From JAJDIA01 sp031555735 (lineage in GTDB: Bacteria > Bacteroidota > Bacteroidia > Bacteroidales > Tannerellaceae), in the NCBI GenBank assembly GCA_031555735.1, contig JAVBUE010000003.1, positions 9,033 through 73,032 of the forward strand: 64,000 bases of DNA. The letters run 5' to 3'. The translations under genes were made by a program, and so were the position numbers. The notes below the pieces were generated by a model. It searched no databases, was not told the origin of the DNA, and saw only the letters and a list, made by a program, of their open reading frames with translations. This document shows, piece after piece, positions 43,767 through 52,892 of the stretch (within the stretch, counting starts at the first letter, position 1; every line of letters starts with the position of its first letter).

Positions 43767-45164
43767 TTATTCGTGAACCATGCGGAACATACGTCCCCAG
43801 CGGATACCGCCGTCGAACAGGCTGCGGTCTTTGTCGAGCGAGAGCCAGATCAGGATCGGCTTACCCACCACATGATCTTCGGGAACAAAGCCCCACGAAC
43901 GGCTGTCGGCGCTCAGGTGGCGGTTGTCGCCCATCATCCAGTAGTAGTCGTATTGAAAGGTATAGGAGGTGGCGGGTTGTCCGTTGATCAGCACGGCGCC
44001 ATCCCTGACTTCCAGCGTATTGTTCTCGTAGTTCTTGATGCACCGGCCGTAGAGGGCGAGGTTGCGTTCGTCCAGTTCGATCGTGGCGCCTTTGTTGGGT
44101 ATCCAGATCGGTCCGTAGTTGTCGCGCGTCCATCCGGTTTTGTAATCTACGGGATAGAACATGCTGCCGCCGAATACATCGGGTTGGATCACGGTTTTCC
44201 GTACATTCGATAACTTATGGGCTGTCTCCAGCGCCTTTTGGGTGAGCGGCATGCGGTAGATGATGTTGTAATTGCCGTTCTCGTCGGGCGTAAAGCCGAG
44301 GAAGCGCAGCGCTCCCTCATTGTTGGCTCCTCCGGCAAATTCAATGATACGGTCTTCCTTGCTCACGTTCAGCAGGCGGAACTGCTCTTCGGAGAAGGGG
44401 GAGGTCACTTCCACATAGTACACGAACTGCATGTTCTCCGGGTTTTTCGCCGCTTCTCCATTGATATATACCTGGTTGTCGCGTACCTCCAGCATATCGC
44501 CGGGCATACCGATACACCGTTTCACATAGTTCTCCCGCTTATCCACCGGGCGGTAGATCACTTCGCCGAAATCGGCTTTGTTCAGCCGGATCGCTTCGCG
44601 TCCGTATTGTTCCACGAGGCTGTAATAATCGGGGTTCTGCACTTTCAGCGCTACGGTATCCCCGGCGGGGAAGTTGAATACCACGATGTCGTTGCGCTTG
44701 ATGTTGCCGAAGCCCGCGACGCGTTTGTATCCCCATTCGGGCCAGTCGAGATACGACTTGCAATCGAGGACGGGGAGCGTATTCTGTACCAGCGGGAAGG
44801 AGATGGGGGTATTGGGCACACGGGGGCCGTAGCTCAGTTTGCTGACAAACAGGTAATCGCCCACCAGCAGCGATTTCTCCAGCGACGCACTGGGTATCTG
44901 GTAATTCTGAAACACAAACAGGTTGATCAGATACACCGCCACCAGGGCGAACAGGATATCATCCACCCATTCGAGCACGTTCTGTACGGCGGGATTCTTT
45001 GATTTCTTCCAGCCTCCCCAGGGAATGTATTTGGTGAGGTATATGTCCACCAGCACGATAAGGCCGACCAGCAACCAGGCGTTCTGCATCCACAGGGCGA
45101 ACAGGCAGTACACTACGGCGGCGATACCGAACTTGATCCATTGTTTCTTCGGGAACTTCTTCAT
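43767..45164 (-). CDS. lepB: Signal peptidase I
   Basis: A 465-residue inner-membrane peptidase that removes signal peptides from exported proteins. It has two N-terminal hydrophobic segments and a third before the catalytic domain (about 69-86). The dyad is Ser94 in IPSASLEKSL and Lys215 in YVKRCIGMPGD; box E is MMGDNRHLSADSRSWGFVP. It is longer than E. coli LepB (324) because of insertions, typical for Bacteroidetes. It follows dapB by 17 bp and precedes the degenerate paralogue lepB2 by 3 bp. Confidence 0.95.
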   Translation of the reverse strand: MKKFPKKQWIKFGIAAVVYCLFALWMQNAWLLVGLIVLVDIYLTKYIPWGGWKKSKNPAVQNVLEWVDDILFALVAVYLINLFVFQNYQIPSASLEKSLLVGDYLFVSKLSYGPRVPNTPISFPLVQNTLPVLDCKSYLDWPEWGYKRVAGFGNIKRNDIVVFNFPAGDTVALKVQNPDYYSLVEQYGREAIRLNKADFGEVIYRPVDKRENYVKRCIGMPGDMLEVRDNQVYINGEAAKNPENMQFVYYVEVTSPFSEEQFRLLNVSKEDRIIEFAGGANNEGALRFLGFTPDENGNYNIIYRMPLTQKALETAHKLSNVRKTVIQPDVFGGSMFYPVDYKTGWTRDNYGPIWIPNKGATIELDERNLALYGRCIKNYENNTLEVRDGAVLINGQPATSYTFQYDYYWMMGDNRHLSADSRSWGFVPEDHVVGKPILIWLSLDKDRSLFDGGIRWGRMFRMVHE

Positions 45165-45181
45165 GTCTTACATTATATATA

Positions 45182-45898
45182 TTAGAACTGCAACATATCT
45201 TCCATACCCAGGAAGCCTTTCTTCCCGGCGGTGAATTCGGCTGCCAGTACGGCGCCCAGGGCGAAGCCGGCGCGGCTTTTCGCATCGTGTTTGATGCGGA
45301 TCGAATCGACATCCGACTCGTAGATAACCTCATGGATACCCGGCACCTCGCCTTCGCGGATGGCGTGGATCGGCAGATCGGCGGGGCGTTCGGCCGATTC
45401 CAGCGTCCAGCGGTCTTTCCGCTCCACTTCCTCCAGGATCCCTTCGGCGAGGGTGATGGCGGTGCCGCTCGGCGCGTCGAGCTTATGGATATGGTGTGTT
45501 TCTTCCATGCGGATGCCGTAGCCCGGGAAGTGGTTCATGATCTTTGCCAGGTATTTGTTCAGGGCAAAGAAGATATTCACACCGACGCTGAAGTTGGAGG
45601 CATAGAAGAATGTCTTTCCTTCGTTGGCGCAGAGGGCTTTGATCTCTCCGAGGCGGTCGAGCCAGCCTGTCGTGCCCGATACCACCGGCACACCGGCGGC
45701 AAAGCATTTCATATAGTTGTCGAAAGCGATGGCGGGAACGGTGAACTCGATCGCCACATCCGCGCTGCGGAAAGCGTCTGATCCGAAGTCGTCCGGGTTG
45801 TGGATATCAATGATACTTACGATTTCATGTCCCCTGCCGCGTGCAATCTCTTCGATTGTCTTGCCCATCTTGCCGTATCCGACTAATGCGATTTTCAT
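45182..45898 (-). CDS. dapB: 4-hydroxy-tetrahydrodipicolinate reductase
   Basis: DapB reduces hydroxy-tetrahydrodipicolinate with NAD(P)H in the diaminopimelate/lysine pathway. The 238-residue product has the Rossmann start IALVGYGKMGKTIEEIA, DVAIEFTVP, SGTTGW, the catalytic EETHHIHKLDAPSGTA and the C-terminal FALGAVLAAEF. It is shorter than E. coli DapB (273), as usual in Bacteroidetes. First gene of the operon dapB-lepB-lepB2-wbqC, with a TATATTTG -7 box at 45931-45924. Confidence 0.95.
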   Translation of the reverse strand: MKIALVGYGKMGKTIEEIARGRGHEIVSIIDIHNPDDFGSDAFRSADVAIEFTVPAIAFDNYMKCFAAGVPVVSGTTGWLDRLGEIKALCANEGKTFFYASNFSVGVNIFFALNKYLAKIMNHFPGYGIRMEETHHIHKLDAPSGTAITLAEGILEEVERKDRWTLESAERPADLPIHAIREGEVPGIHEVIYESDVDSIRIKHDAKSRAGFALGAVLAAEFTAGKKGFLGMEDMLQF

Positions 45899-45923
45899 AC
45901 CTTAATTTTTTCTTTATAACGTG

Positions 45924-45973
45924 CAAATATACGTACTTATGCGTGTAAATACGCGGAAAAGGAGGTAGATTTG
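45924..45973. promoter_or_regulatory. Divergent promoters for dapB and the DUF2851 gene
   Basis: TATATTTG on the minus strand (45931-45924) serves dapB; TAGATTTG on the plus strand (45966-45973) serves the gene at 46003. Both match TAnnTTTG and sit about 25-30 bp from their start codons. Confidence 0.6.
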
Positions 45974-46002
45974 CGGAAATAATCTTAACTCTGAACAAAT
46001 AC

Positions 46003-47277
46003 ATGGAGCGTTTATTGCAGTATGTCTGGAAATACAGACTCTACCCGGAGAACCAGTTAGCCACCACTATGGGAATCCCCGTTGCCGTGATCGACCCCGG
46101 CCTGTCGCATGCGGATGCAGGCCCCGACTTCTTCAATGCGAAGATCCGCATTGGCGATACCCTGTGGGTGGGCAATGTGGAGATCCACCGGAAGGCATCC
46201 GACTGGAAGCTGCACGGGCACGATGCCAACAAAGCGTATGATACCGTGATCCTCCACGTGACGGAGATCGCCGATATGGATATCCGCCGTACGAACGGGG
46301 AACTGATCCCGCAGGTGGTATTGCCCGTCCCCTCTGCGCTGCGGGAGAATATGGAATGGTTGTTGCACCCGGGGAGGAGCCTTCCCTGCCTGGCGTTTAT
46401 CCCGCAGGTGGACCACATCCATCTCGTTGCCTGGATGGGTACGTTGCTCAGCGAACGGCTCGAACGGAAGGTGGGGGATATTTGCCGGCTGCTCGAACAT
46501 TACCGGGGCGACTGGAACGAGGTCTTTTATGTCTTGCTCACCCGTACGTTCGGCATGGGGCTGAACAATGATATGTTCGAACGCCTGGCGCGCAGCCTCC
46601 CCTTCCGCTGTATCCAAAAGCAACGCAGCAACCTTGTGCAGGTGGAGGCGATGCTGTTCGGACAGGCGGGTATGCTGGAGGAGGATGGGACGGACGGGTA
46701 TTACCGCCTCCTGCAGCGGGAATACCTCTTTCTCCGGAGAAAATACGGGTTGGAGCCGCTCGACGCGTCGCTGTTCAGAAGCCTGCGCACGCGTCCGGGG
46801 GCGTTCCCGCAACTGAAGCTGGCACAACTGGCGTCGATATGGGCGCAGCACGACACCCTCTTCTCCGTGATCCGTGAAACGGCTGCCGACAGCCTGCTTC
46901 CCCGTCTTTTCCAGGTGCAGCCCTCTGCCTATTGGACTACCCATTACCTCTTCGGGCAGGTATCACCGGCGGCAGATAAGGTGGTGGGCGACTTTGCGAT
47001 CCGGATCCTGCTCATCAATACGGTAGCCCCGCTGCTCTTCGCCTGGGGTGAACAGAAGCAGCAGCCTGTGTTTTGCGAACGCGCCCTGCAATTGCTCGAC
47101 AGCCTGCCGGCGGAACACAACCACATCGTTTCCCTGTTCTCCCGGGCAGGGATCGGTGTACGGAATGCGGCAGACTCGCAGGCGCTCATCCAACTGAAGC
47201 AGGCGTATTGCGATCAGCAGAAATGTTTGTACTGCCGCATCGGTTTCCGGTTGCTGAAAAGGGGATTGGCGGAATAA
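46003..47277 (+). CDS. DUF2851 family protein
   Basis: A 424-residue cytoplasmic protein of the DUF2851 family, which is largely confined to Bacteroidetes. Landmarks are LLQYVWKYRLYPENQL, HADAGPDFFNAKIRIGDTLW, VGNVEIHRKASDW and a C-terminal Cys-rich CDQQKCLYCRIGFRLL. The first part (GPDF..A.I, W.GNVEIH) has a nuclease-like arrangement of acidic and His residues, but no activity is established. It has its own promoter and is divergent from dapB. A 22-bp-period array lies 124 bp after its stop. Confidence 0.85.
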   Translation: MERLLQYVWKYRLYPENQLATTMGIPVAVIDPGLSHADAGPDFFNAKIRIGDTLWVGNVEIHRKASDWKLHGHDANKAYDTVILHVTEIADMDIRRTNGELIPQVVLPVPSALRENMEWLLHPGRSLPCLAFIPQVDHIHLVAWMGTLLSERLERKVGDICRLLEHYRGDWNEVFYVLLTRTFGMGLNNDMFERLARSLPFRCIQKQRSNLVQVEAMLFGQAGMLEEDGTDGYYRLLQREYLFLRRKYGLEPLDASLFRSLRTRPGAFPQLKLAQLASIWAQHDTLFSVIRETAADSLLPRLFQVQPSAYWTTHYLFGQVSPAADKVVGDFAIRILLINTVAPLLFAWGEQKQQPVFCERALQLLDSLPAEHNHIVSLFSRAGIGVRNAADSQALIQLKQAYCDQQKCLYCRIGFRLLKRGLAE

Positions 47278-47400
47278 CCCGGGCGGAATCATCCTCCCCC
47301 GGGCTTTCAATGGCAAGACGCGGTCGATCTACAGTCGGCTTATGGCGGATCTGTTGCCGGCAATAGTATGTGCTGTTGTCAACGACCGGAGGGCTTAGTT
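47278..47400. other. Spacer after the DUF2851 gene
   Basis: No gene or clear terminator seen before the repeat array; the sequence is of mixed composition. Confidence 0.3.
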
Positions 47401-47510
47401 GTTCCACCCGGCTGGGACACGTGTCCCACCTGGCTGGAACGTATGTCCCACCTGGGTGGAATACGTGTCCCAGCCTGGTGGAACAACTATACCATCCGCA
47501 AGATGGTATT
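47401..47510. repeat. 22-bp-period dyad array, locus 3
   Basis: Units start at 47401, 47423, 47445 and 47467, with a fifth, weaker unit at 47489: an exact 22-bp period. Cores are GTTCCACCCGGCTGGGAC, GTCCCACCTGGCTGGAAC, GTCCCACCTGGGTGGAATAC and GTCCCAGCCTGGTGGAAC, each an imperfect dyad of GTtCCA and TGGaAC. The outline resembles the units at 6.1 kb. The array lies between the end of one plus-strand gene and the promoter of the next. Confidence 0.85.
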
Positions 47511-47633
47511 ACTGCCATTCGTTGTTGTCAAAAGATCGGCCTGAAGATGTTCAAAGATGTTTTGATTCCCGCCCCATAAATGCAAAGATTGATTAATTAG
47601 TGGCTGATACGCTGTTAATTGCCGGTTTTTCCC

Positions 47634-47641
47634 TACTTTTG
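47634..47641 (+). promoter_or_regulatory. -7 box of the Ig-like lipoprotein gene
   Basis: TACTTTTG matches TAnnTTTG, 22 bp before the ATG at 47664, and excludes the upstream in-frame start at 47619. Confidence 0.55.
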
Positions 47642-47663
47642 CCCTCTCGCAGGAAGAAGAAGA

Positions 47664-49589
47664 ATGAAGAAGAAGGTATGTAGCAGACGTGCATGGACCG
47701 GTTGGGGCGGCGGACTCTTAGTGGCTGTCCTCTACTCGTGCGCCAGTATCGGCACTCCCAACGGGGGGCCTTATGATGAAGCACCGCCCAAATTCCTCTC
47801 CAGTACGCCCGTCCCTAACCAGACGAACTACGCCTCCCGGAAGATCGAACTGACGTTCGACGAACTGATACAACTCGAAAAACCTTCGGAAAATGTAATC
47901 ATCACCCCGCCGCAGCTGGAGCTGCCGGTGATCCGCCCTGCCGGGAAGAAGGTGTCGATCGAACTCAAAGACACCCTCCATCCGAATACCACCTATACGA
48001 TCGACTTCACCAATTCCATCTCCGACAATAACGAGAAGAATGTGCTCGAGAATTTCTCGTTTGCCTTCTCTACCGGCGAGGTGATCGACTCGCTGGCGAT
48101 ATCCGGTGTCCTGCTGAATGCGGAGAACCTGGAACCGATGCCCGGTATCACGGTAGGGTTGCACCATAACCTCGACGACTCGGCCTTTACCCGCCTGCCT
48201 TTCCTGCGTACGTCGCGGACGAACGACAAGGGGCAGTTCACCATCCGCAACATCGCCGCCGGTACGTACCGCGTCTATGCGCTGAACGATGTGAACCGCG
48301 ATTATAAGTTCGACCAGCCGGGGGAAGACATCGCTTACTGCGACTCGCTGATCATCCCCACGTTTGAATTCTCCAGCCGGGAAGATACGACGTGGAAAGA
48401 CAGCCTCACCATCGATACCATCCGTACGGTGCCCTATACGCGTTTCCTGCCCGACGATATCACCCTCCGCCTTTTCAAGGAAAAGTTTGAACGGCAGTAT
48501 ATGCTCCGCCCCGAACGGAACCAGGCGAATAGGTTCACCCTCCGTTACAACGCCGTACCCGATACCATTTCGCTGCCGGTGCTGCTGGACAGGGAACCGG
48601 CGGAAGAACCGTGGTATTTCATCCAGACGGAAGAAGAAGGGAAAACCGTCCATTTCTGGCTGACCGACCCGCTGCTGGTCGGACAGGATACCCTGGCGCT
48701 GGCGATCACCTATCCGCGTACCGACTCACTGAATGTGCTCCAACCGCAAACCGACACCCTGCGGCTCACCACCAAACGCCAGCCGCCCGCCAAAAAACCG
48801 AAGAAAGGGGAGGAGGAAAAGCCTGAGACGGAGTTCCTGCCGCTGACGGTCAGCGCCGCCGGATCGATCAATACCTTTGATACCGTCTTTATCTCCTTCG
48901 GCGAACCGGTGCTGGAAGATATCAAAGACAAGATACGCTTCAGCCAGAAGGTGGATACGCTGCTGAACCCGGTAGCGTTCGACCTGTTGCCGGATAGTAC
49001 GAACTCCTTGCGTTTGATCTTGTCGCATCCCTGGAACTACGGGGAGTCGTTCCAGTTGGAGATCGACTCGGCCACCATCTTCAGCGTGTATGGGAAATGG
49101 AACGATACCTATGAAGGGGCTTTCAGCGTGAAGAAGAAGGACGAGTATGGCAACCTCTTCATCGCCATCACCGGGGTGGATACCACCGCCTACGTGGAAC
49201 TGCTCGGATCGAATGATATGCCCGTGCGCAAAGTGCCGCTGAAAGACGGGGGGGCGCTCTTCATGGACCTGAAGCCCGATAAATACTATGCCCGCTTAGT
49301 GGTGGACCTGAACGGCAACGGCCGGTGGGATACGGGCAACTATGCCGAAAAGCGGCAGCCGGAAGAGGTCTATTACTCTTCCAAACTCTACGAAGTGCTG
49401 CAGAACTGGGATGTGGAGGAATCTGTTCCCTGGAATGTGAAAGCGCAGCCGCTGAACCGGCAGAAACCCTTGGATATTACGAAGAATAAACCCAAAGAAG
49501 CGACTAAAAAGCAAAGAGATTATCGCAATGAAGGACGTCAGACATCTTCCGGACGCTCGTCGGGACGTAGTTCGGGAATGCCGTTCTAA
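47664..49589 (+). CDS. Surface or periplasmic lipoprotein with Big_5 Ig-like domain
   Basis: A 641-residue lipoprotein (basic N-terminus MKKKVCSRRAWTGWGGG, lipobox VLYSC). Residues about 30-135 form a bacterial Ig-like Big_5 domain (PPKFLSSTPVPNQTNY, KIELTFDELIQLEKPSENV, TTYTIDFTNSISDNNEKN), followed by a prealbumin-like beta domain (GQFTIRNIAAGTYRVYALND, a carboxypeptidase-regulatory-like motif). A second Ig-like region lies near 400-500. The C-terminus is basic and Ser/Gly-rich. Function is unknown. It overlaps the next gene by 62 bp in another frame, so the pair is cotranscribed. Confidence 0.82.
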   Translation: MKKKVCSRRAWTGWGGGLLVAVLYSCASIGTPNGGPYDEAPPKFLSSTPVPNQTNYASRKIELTFDELIQLEKPSENVIITPPQLELPVIRPAGKKVSIELKDTLHPNTTYTIDFTNSISDNNEKNVLENFSFAFSTGEVIDSLAISGVLLNAENLEPMPGITVGLHHNLDDSAFTRLPFLRTSRTNDKGQFTIRNIAAGTYRVYALNDVNRDYKFDQPGEDIAYCDSLIIPTFEFSSREDTTWKDSLTIDTIRTVPYTRFLPDDITLRLFKEKFERQYMLRPERNQANRFTLRYNAVPDTISLPVLLDREPAEEPWYFIQTEEEGKTVHFWLTDPLLVGQDTLALAITYPRTDSLNVLQPQTDTLRLTTKRQPPAKKPKKGEEEKPETEFLPLTVSAAGSINTFDTVFISFGEPVLEDIKDKIRFSQKVDTLLNPVAFDLLPDSTNSLRLILSHPWNYGESFQLEIDSATIFSVYGKWNDTYEGAFSVKKKDEYGNLFIAITGVDTTAYVELLGSNDMPVRKVPLKDGGALFMDLKPDKYYARLVVDLNGNGRWDTGNYAEKRQPEEVYYSSKLYEVLQNWDVEESVPWNVKAQPLNRQKPLDITKNKPKEATKKQRDYRNEGRQTSSGRSSGRSSGMPF

Positions 49590-50412
49590 CCTGAAACGGA
49601 TCCTTTCCCTTTGCCTGCTGCTTCTCGGCCTGCTGCCGGAAGCCGGGGCGCAATGTACGTTACCAGCCGGTCTCTTCACGGAAAAAGAAGAGGTTAACTA
49701 CGAAGTCTATTTCAAATGGGGTATCCTCATGCCGAAAGCCGGTATGGCCAAGGCGGTGATGAGCCAGACAACGTACGACGGCAACCCCGCCTGGCGATAC
49801 CGCCTGCTTGCCAACAGCGCCGGCATGGTGGATAAGTTCTTCTCCGTACACGATACGATCGATACTTATTTCTCCTTCCACAAACCGGCGATCCTGTTCA
49901 GTGAGAAACGAACCAATGAGGGGGGGTATTACCAACTCGACCGGTTGACGTTCCTGACGAAAGACGATAAACCCGCCGTCCACAGTTTCCGCCGTTCGCT
50001 CTCGGCTGTCAAACTCGATTCCGTGATGGTGGGCGAACGTTGTATCCTGGACTTGCTGGGGTCGCTCACTTTTATCCGTACGATCGACTGGTCGAAGATG
50101 GACCTCGGGCATGAGGTGTTCTCCCATGTGGCGATGGGCCGGGATATGATCAACGTCAGTTACCGCTACAAAGGGCAACAGGTGATCGAACGGGGAGGCG
50201 CCAAATTCAAAACACGCCTCTTCGTGCTCGATGTGTATGACGAATCGTTCACCCAAAGCAAAGAATCGGTGGAGGTGTGGATCGGCGACGATGCCAACCA
50301 TATCCCCGTCAAGATACGCGCCAAACTCAAGATCGGCGCCGCCGAAGCTTATTACCACTCTTCTTCCAACCTCAAACATCCGCTTTCCTGCCGCATCGTG
50401 ATGCCGAAATAA
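49528..50412 (+). CDS. DUF3108 family exported protein
   Basis: A 294-residue protein; the hydrophobic stretch LKRILSLCLLLLGLLPEAGAQ at residues 22-42 acts as signal peptide after a basic lead. The rest is a DUF3108 domain (VNYEVYFKWGILMPKAGMAKA, FFSVHDTIDTYFS, EVWIGDDANHIPVKIRAKLKIG), a beta-rich fold whose role is unknown. The ATG at 49528 lies inside the upstream gene; a later non-ATG start near the signal peptide is possible. Both genes occur together in other Bacteroidetes by my recollection, suggesting a shared envelope role. Confidence 0.82.
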   Translation: MKDVRHLPDARRDVVRECRSNLKRILSLCLLLLGLLPEAGAQCTLPAGLFTEKEEVNYEVYFKWGILMPKAGMAKAVMSQTTYDGNPAWRYRLLANSAGMVDKFFSVHDTIDTYFSFHKPAILFSEKRTNEGGYYQLDRLTFLTKDDKPAVHSFRRSLSAVKLDSVMVGERCILDLLGSLTFIRTIDWSKMDLGHEVFSHVAMGRDMINVSYRYKGQQVIERGGAKFKTRLFVLDVYDESFTQSKESVEVWIGDDANHIPVKIRAKLKIGAAEAYYHSSSNLKHPLSCRIVMPK

Positions 50413-50614
50413 ACGGCCGTACAGTCCCCTCTTTCTGCTGGTAAACCGCCTTTTTTACGAATCAGCAATTCATTTTACGAATCAGCAATCATTTCCCGGA
50501 ACAATACATGGGCTTGTGTGTTCCGTGAAGGTGATGCCGGTTTGTGATACTGTTCTAACCGGGGTAATCGTGAGATGATCACTGTAGCGTATAAACTTCT
50601 TTAATTAGTAATGT
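50413..50614. other. Spacer with a 20-bp direct repeat
   Basis: Two copies of TTTTACGAATCAGCAAT start at 50453 and 50473, 20 bp apart. The rest has no gene and no clear -7 box for the MACPF gene. The period is 20, not 22, so I do not group it with the 22-bp arrays. Confidence 0.6.
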
Positions 50615-52804
50615 ATGAAAAGTATTGAAATGAAAAGGTATTTCTGTTTTCTTCTCGGCTTATGCTTGCTTTCAACCGCTGTCTTTACGGGCTGTAACGA
50701 TGACGAGAAAGATACTCCCGAGCCGGAAATCCCTTTTGTGAATTTGGAAAACAGCCTCATGGGGCAAAAGGTAATTATCGTGTATCCGGATAAGGAAGGG
50801 GGCATGGTTATTCCTTTATCGGTAAGCCACAAGGTAAACGTTTCATTTGAAAAAGGACTGTTGGATCCCGAGGTTGTCGCACAGGGGGATAGCTTTGCCG
50901 TTCGCCTGTCGTTGACGAATCCAATGCGGAATATCCTGGTGGATAAGGCCACGATTACCTACGAAAATCCACTGACCAAAGGGGAAGAGGAATCGACTGC
51001 CGAAGTGTATGTCGTGGTGCAGCCTCTGAAAATAGCCGCTTCGCCTAACAGTGGCGTGGACTATTTGAGCAACATCGGAAAGGGAATGGATATCACAAGC
51101 GATATCATGCGGGGTGAGAACAAAGATCCGATGCTGCGGTTTGAACTGATTGACCGGGCAGATACCTTGATTGTCGATAATAGCACTTCCGAATCTGTAG
51201 GCCGGGAGTTTGCCGGCAGTAAATTTGAGGAAACAGTCCATTCCATGCATCATGAATTTGGTATTAGTGCCAAAGTAAAAGCAAAAGGGGGCATGTTCTC
51301 CGGCTCTTTTTCTTCCAATATGGCGAAGGAAACAGCCGAACAAAACAAGTTTGAGTATGTTGTTGAAGTCCTGCGCAAACAAATGGTGGAAGCCCACCTG
51401 ATCACGGAATTCAATACCAGTAAAGACGATCCCGCTTTCTACCTGAGTTTTCTTACCGATGCGGCCAATGATTTGTTGAACAATAAGGAGTCGAAGACGT
51501 ATAAACAATATGCCAATGATGAAGAGGGGATCAAAAACCTGTATAAAAAATATGGTACACATGTGATCACCGGTAGTACGTATGGGGGTATGTACATCTA
51601 TGTGTTTACCCGGAAAATAAACTCCTATTTCGAATCAAGCACCGTCCAGGCAGGCGGAAGCCTTTCGGCTACGTTTATGGATCCCATCAATAAGGAAGTA
51701 CCCCCCTGGGTTGGAGTTTACTTTGCTAAAATGGGGGCGCAAGGGGGTACCATCAGTGCATCAGGCGGTAATTATGATTCGGAAAACAAAGAAGTGATGG
51801 GTGAAGTGTCTTATACGTATGTGAAAGGCGGAAATGCTTCGGATAATTACGAGTTGTGGGAAAAATCGATCGTCGATGGAAACAGCAATCTCTCTTTTAT
51901 CGGGTATGGTAACCGGATTGGAAACAGGGAGACGCCAGATGATAAAGTAGGAGGTGATAGCTATGAAATTGTAAACGGAGGTCTGATCCCGTTGTACTAT
52001 CTGGTGGTGGATCCGGAACGGAGAGCCGCCATGGAAAAATACCTGACGAACTATATCGATTCCCAAAGAGCGCCTCTGAAGGAACGCCGGCTTATCCTGG
52101 CCGACTTCATGGCCCTCTCCGAAGAGAATAATCATAAATTGGAAGTGAAACCCAGAAAAATGAAGGGGCCGGAGGGCAAAGAACTGCTGTATTTTCCAAT
52201 GATGGCCAATCGTTATGCTCCGACAGATAACGGGAAAATACTGGATACGTCGCAGGATGATTATATTGTACTGGCTGATGTGGGTGATCAGGTTTGGTGG
52301 TATGCACTGGAATATGAAGATGAATGCGTGGGCATCACGGATATTCGTTTTTCAAAAAAAGACGGGTATGAAGGCAGAGGTGATAAGGCCGAAAAGAATA
52401 TGGGCTCATCCAGCCATTTCGCCGATCATAAAGTATATCTGAAGATGGCCGACAAAACAACTGCTTCTACTCAGAAAATCACCGGTGCCGGTCTGATCCG
52501 ATCGCATGAAAAGAAAAAGACAGTGGCTAAATACTATGATTTAATTGCCTCTACCGGCGGCTTTGACATGCAAAGGCCGTTCTCGACGGATACGATTGTC
52601 AAAACGTATTGGCTGGATCATGAGAACGAGAAGTATTATTACTCAATGGGAGTTGAAAGGGATGAAGATGAAGGTTGGTTTGCCGATAGCAGCGCTGCGA
52701 ATAACAATTATTATATTTTCCCGGTTTACATCACCACGCCCATCCCGATGCCTTTGAAGGTCTCTAAACCAAGTGCGTGGAGTGAAAAGAATGATGACAA
52801 TTAA
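50615..52804 (+). CDS. MACPF-domain lipoprotein, possible antibacterial toxin
   Basis: A 729-residue lipoprotein (lipobox VFTGC, Cys27, followed by NDDEKD). The MAC/perforin signature is at residues 313-325, YGTHVITGSTYGG. Residues about 200-290 hold the amphipathic segments expected for membrane insertion. Residues 560-720 are a separate C-terminal domain that I cannot assign. Bacteroidales secrete MACPF proteins (the BSAP group) that kill related strains; this one is larger than BSAP-1 and no BSAP-specific feature can be confirmed. Attachment to the cell is also possible. Base composition is more AT-rich than upstream genes. The ATG at 50630 is an alternative start. Confidence 0.82.
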   Translation: MKSIEMKRYFCFLLGLCLLSTAVFTGCNDDEKDTPEPEIPFVNLENSLMGQKVIIVYPDKEGGMVIPLSVSHKVNVSFEKGLLDPEVVAQGDSFAVRLSLTNPMRNILVDKATITYENPLTKGEEESTAEVYVVVQPLKIAASPNSGVDYLSNIGKGMDITSDIMRGENKDPMLRFELIDRADTLIVDNSTSESVGREFAGSKFEETVHSMHHEFGISAKVKAKGGMFSGSFSSNMAKETAEQNKFEYVVEVLRKQMVEAHLITEFNTSKDDPAFYLSFLTDAANDLLNNKESKTYKQYANDEEGIKNLYKKYGTHVITGSTYGGMYIYVFTRKINSYFESSTVQAGGSLSATFMDPINKEVPPWVGVYFAKMGAQGGTISASGGNYDSENKEVMGEVSYTYVKGGNASDNYELWEKSIVDGNSNLSFIGYGNRIGNRETPDDKVGGDSYEIVNGGLIPLYYLVVDPERRAAMEKYLTNYIDSQRAPLKERRLILADFMALSEENNHKLEVKPRKMKGPEGKELLYFPMMANRYAPTDNGKILDTSQDDYIVLADVGDQVWWYALEYEDECVGITDIRFSKKDGYEGRGDKAEKNMGSSSHFADHKVYLKMADKTTASTQKITGAGLIRSHEKKKTVAKYYDLIASTGGFDMQRPFSTDTIVKTYWLDHENEKYYYSMGVERDEDEGWFADSSAANNNYYIFPVYITTPIPMPLKVSKPSAWSEKNDDN

Positions 52805-52832
52805 TCCATCCGGTCTGTTCCTGTCCTGAAAT

Positions 52833-52872
52833 AAACGGTATAAATCGAACACATCATCGATTTATACCGTTT
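52833..52872. terminator. Bidirectional terminator
   Basis: A perfect 16-bp stem (52833-52848 with 52857-52872, 8-nt loop) followed by TTTT, between the convergent MACPF and DoxX genes. Confidence 0.8.
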
Positions 52873-52892
52873 TTTCTGGTTGGATGAAGCCT

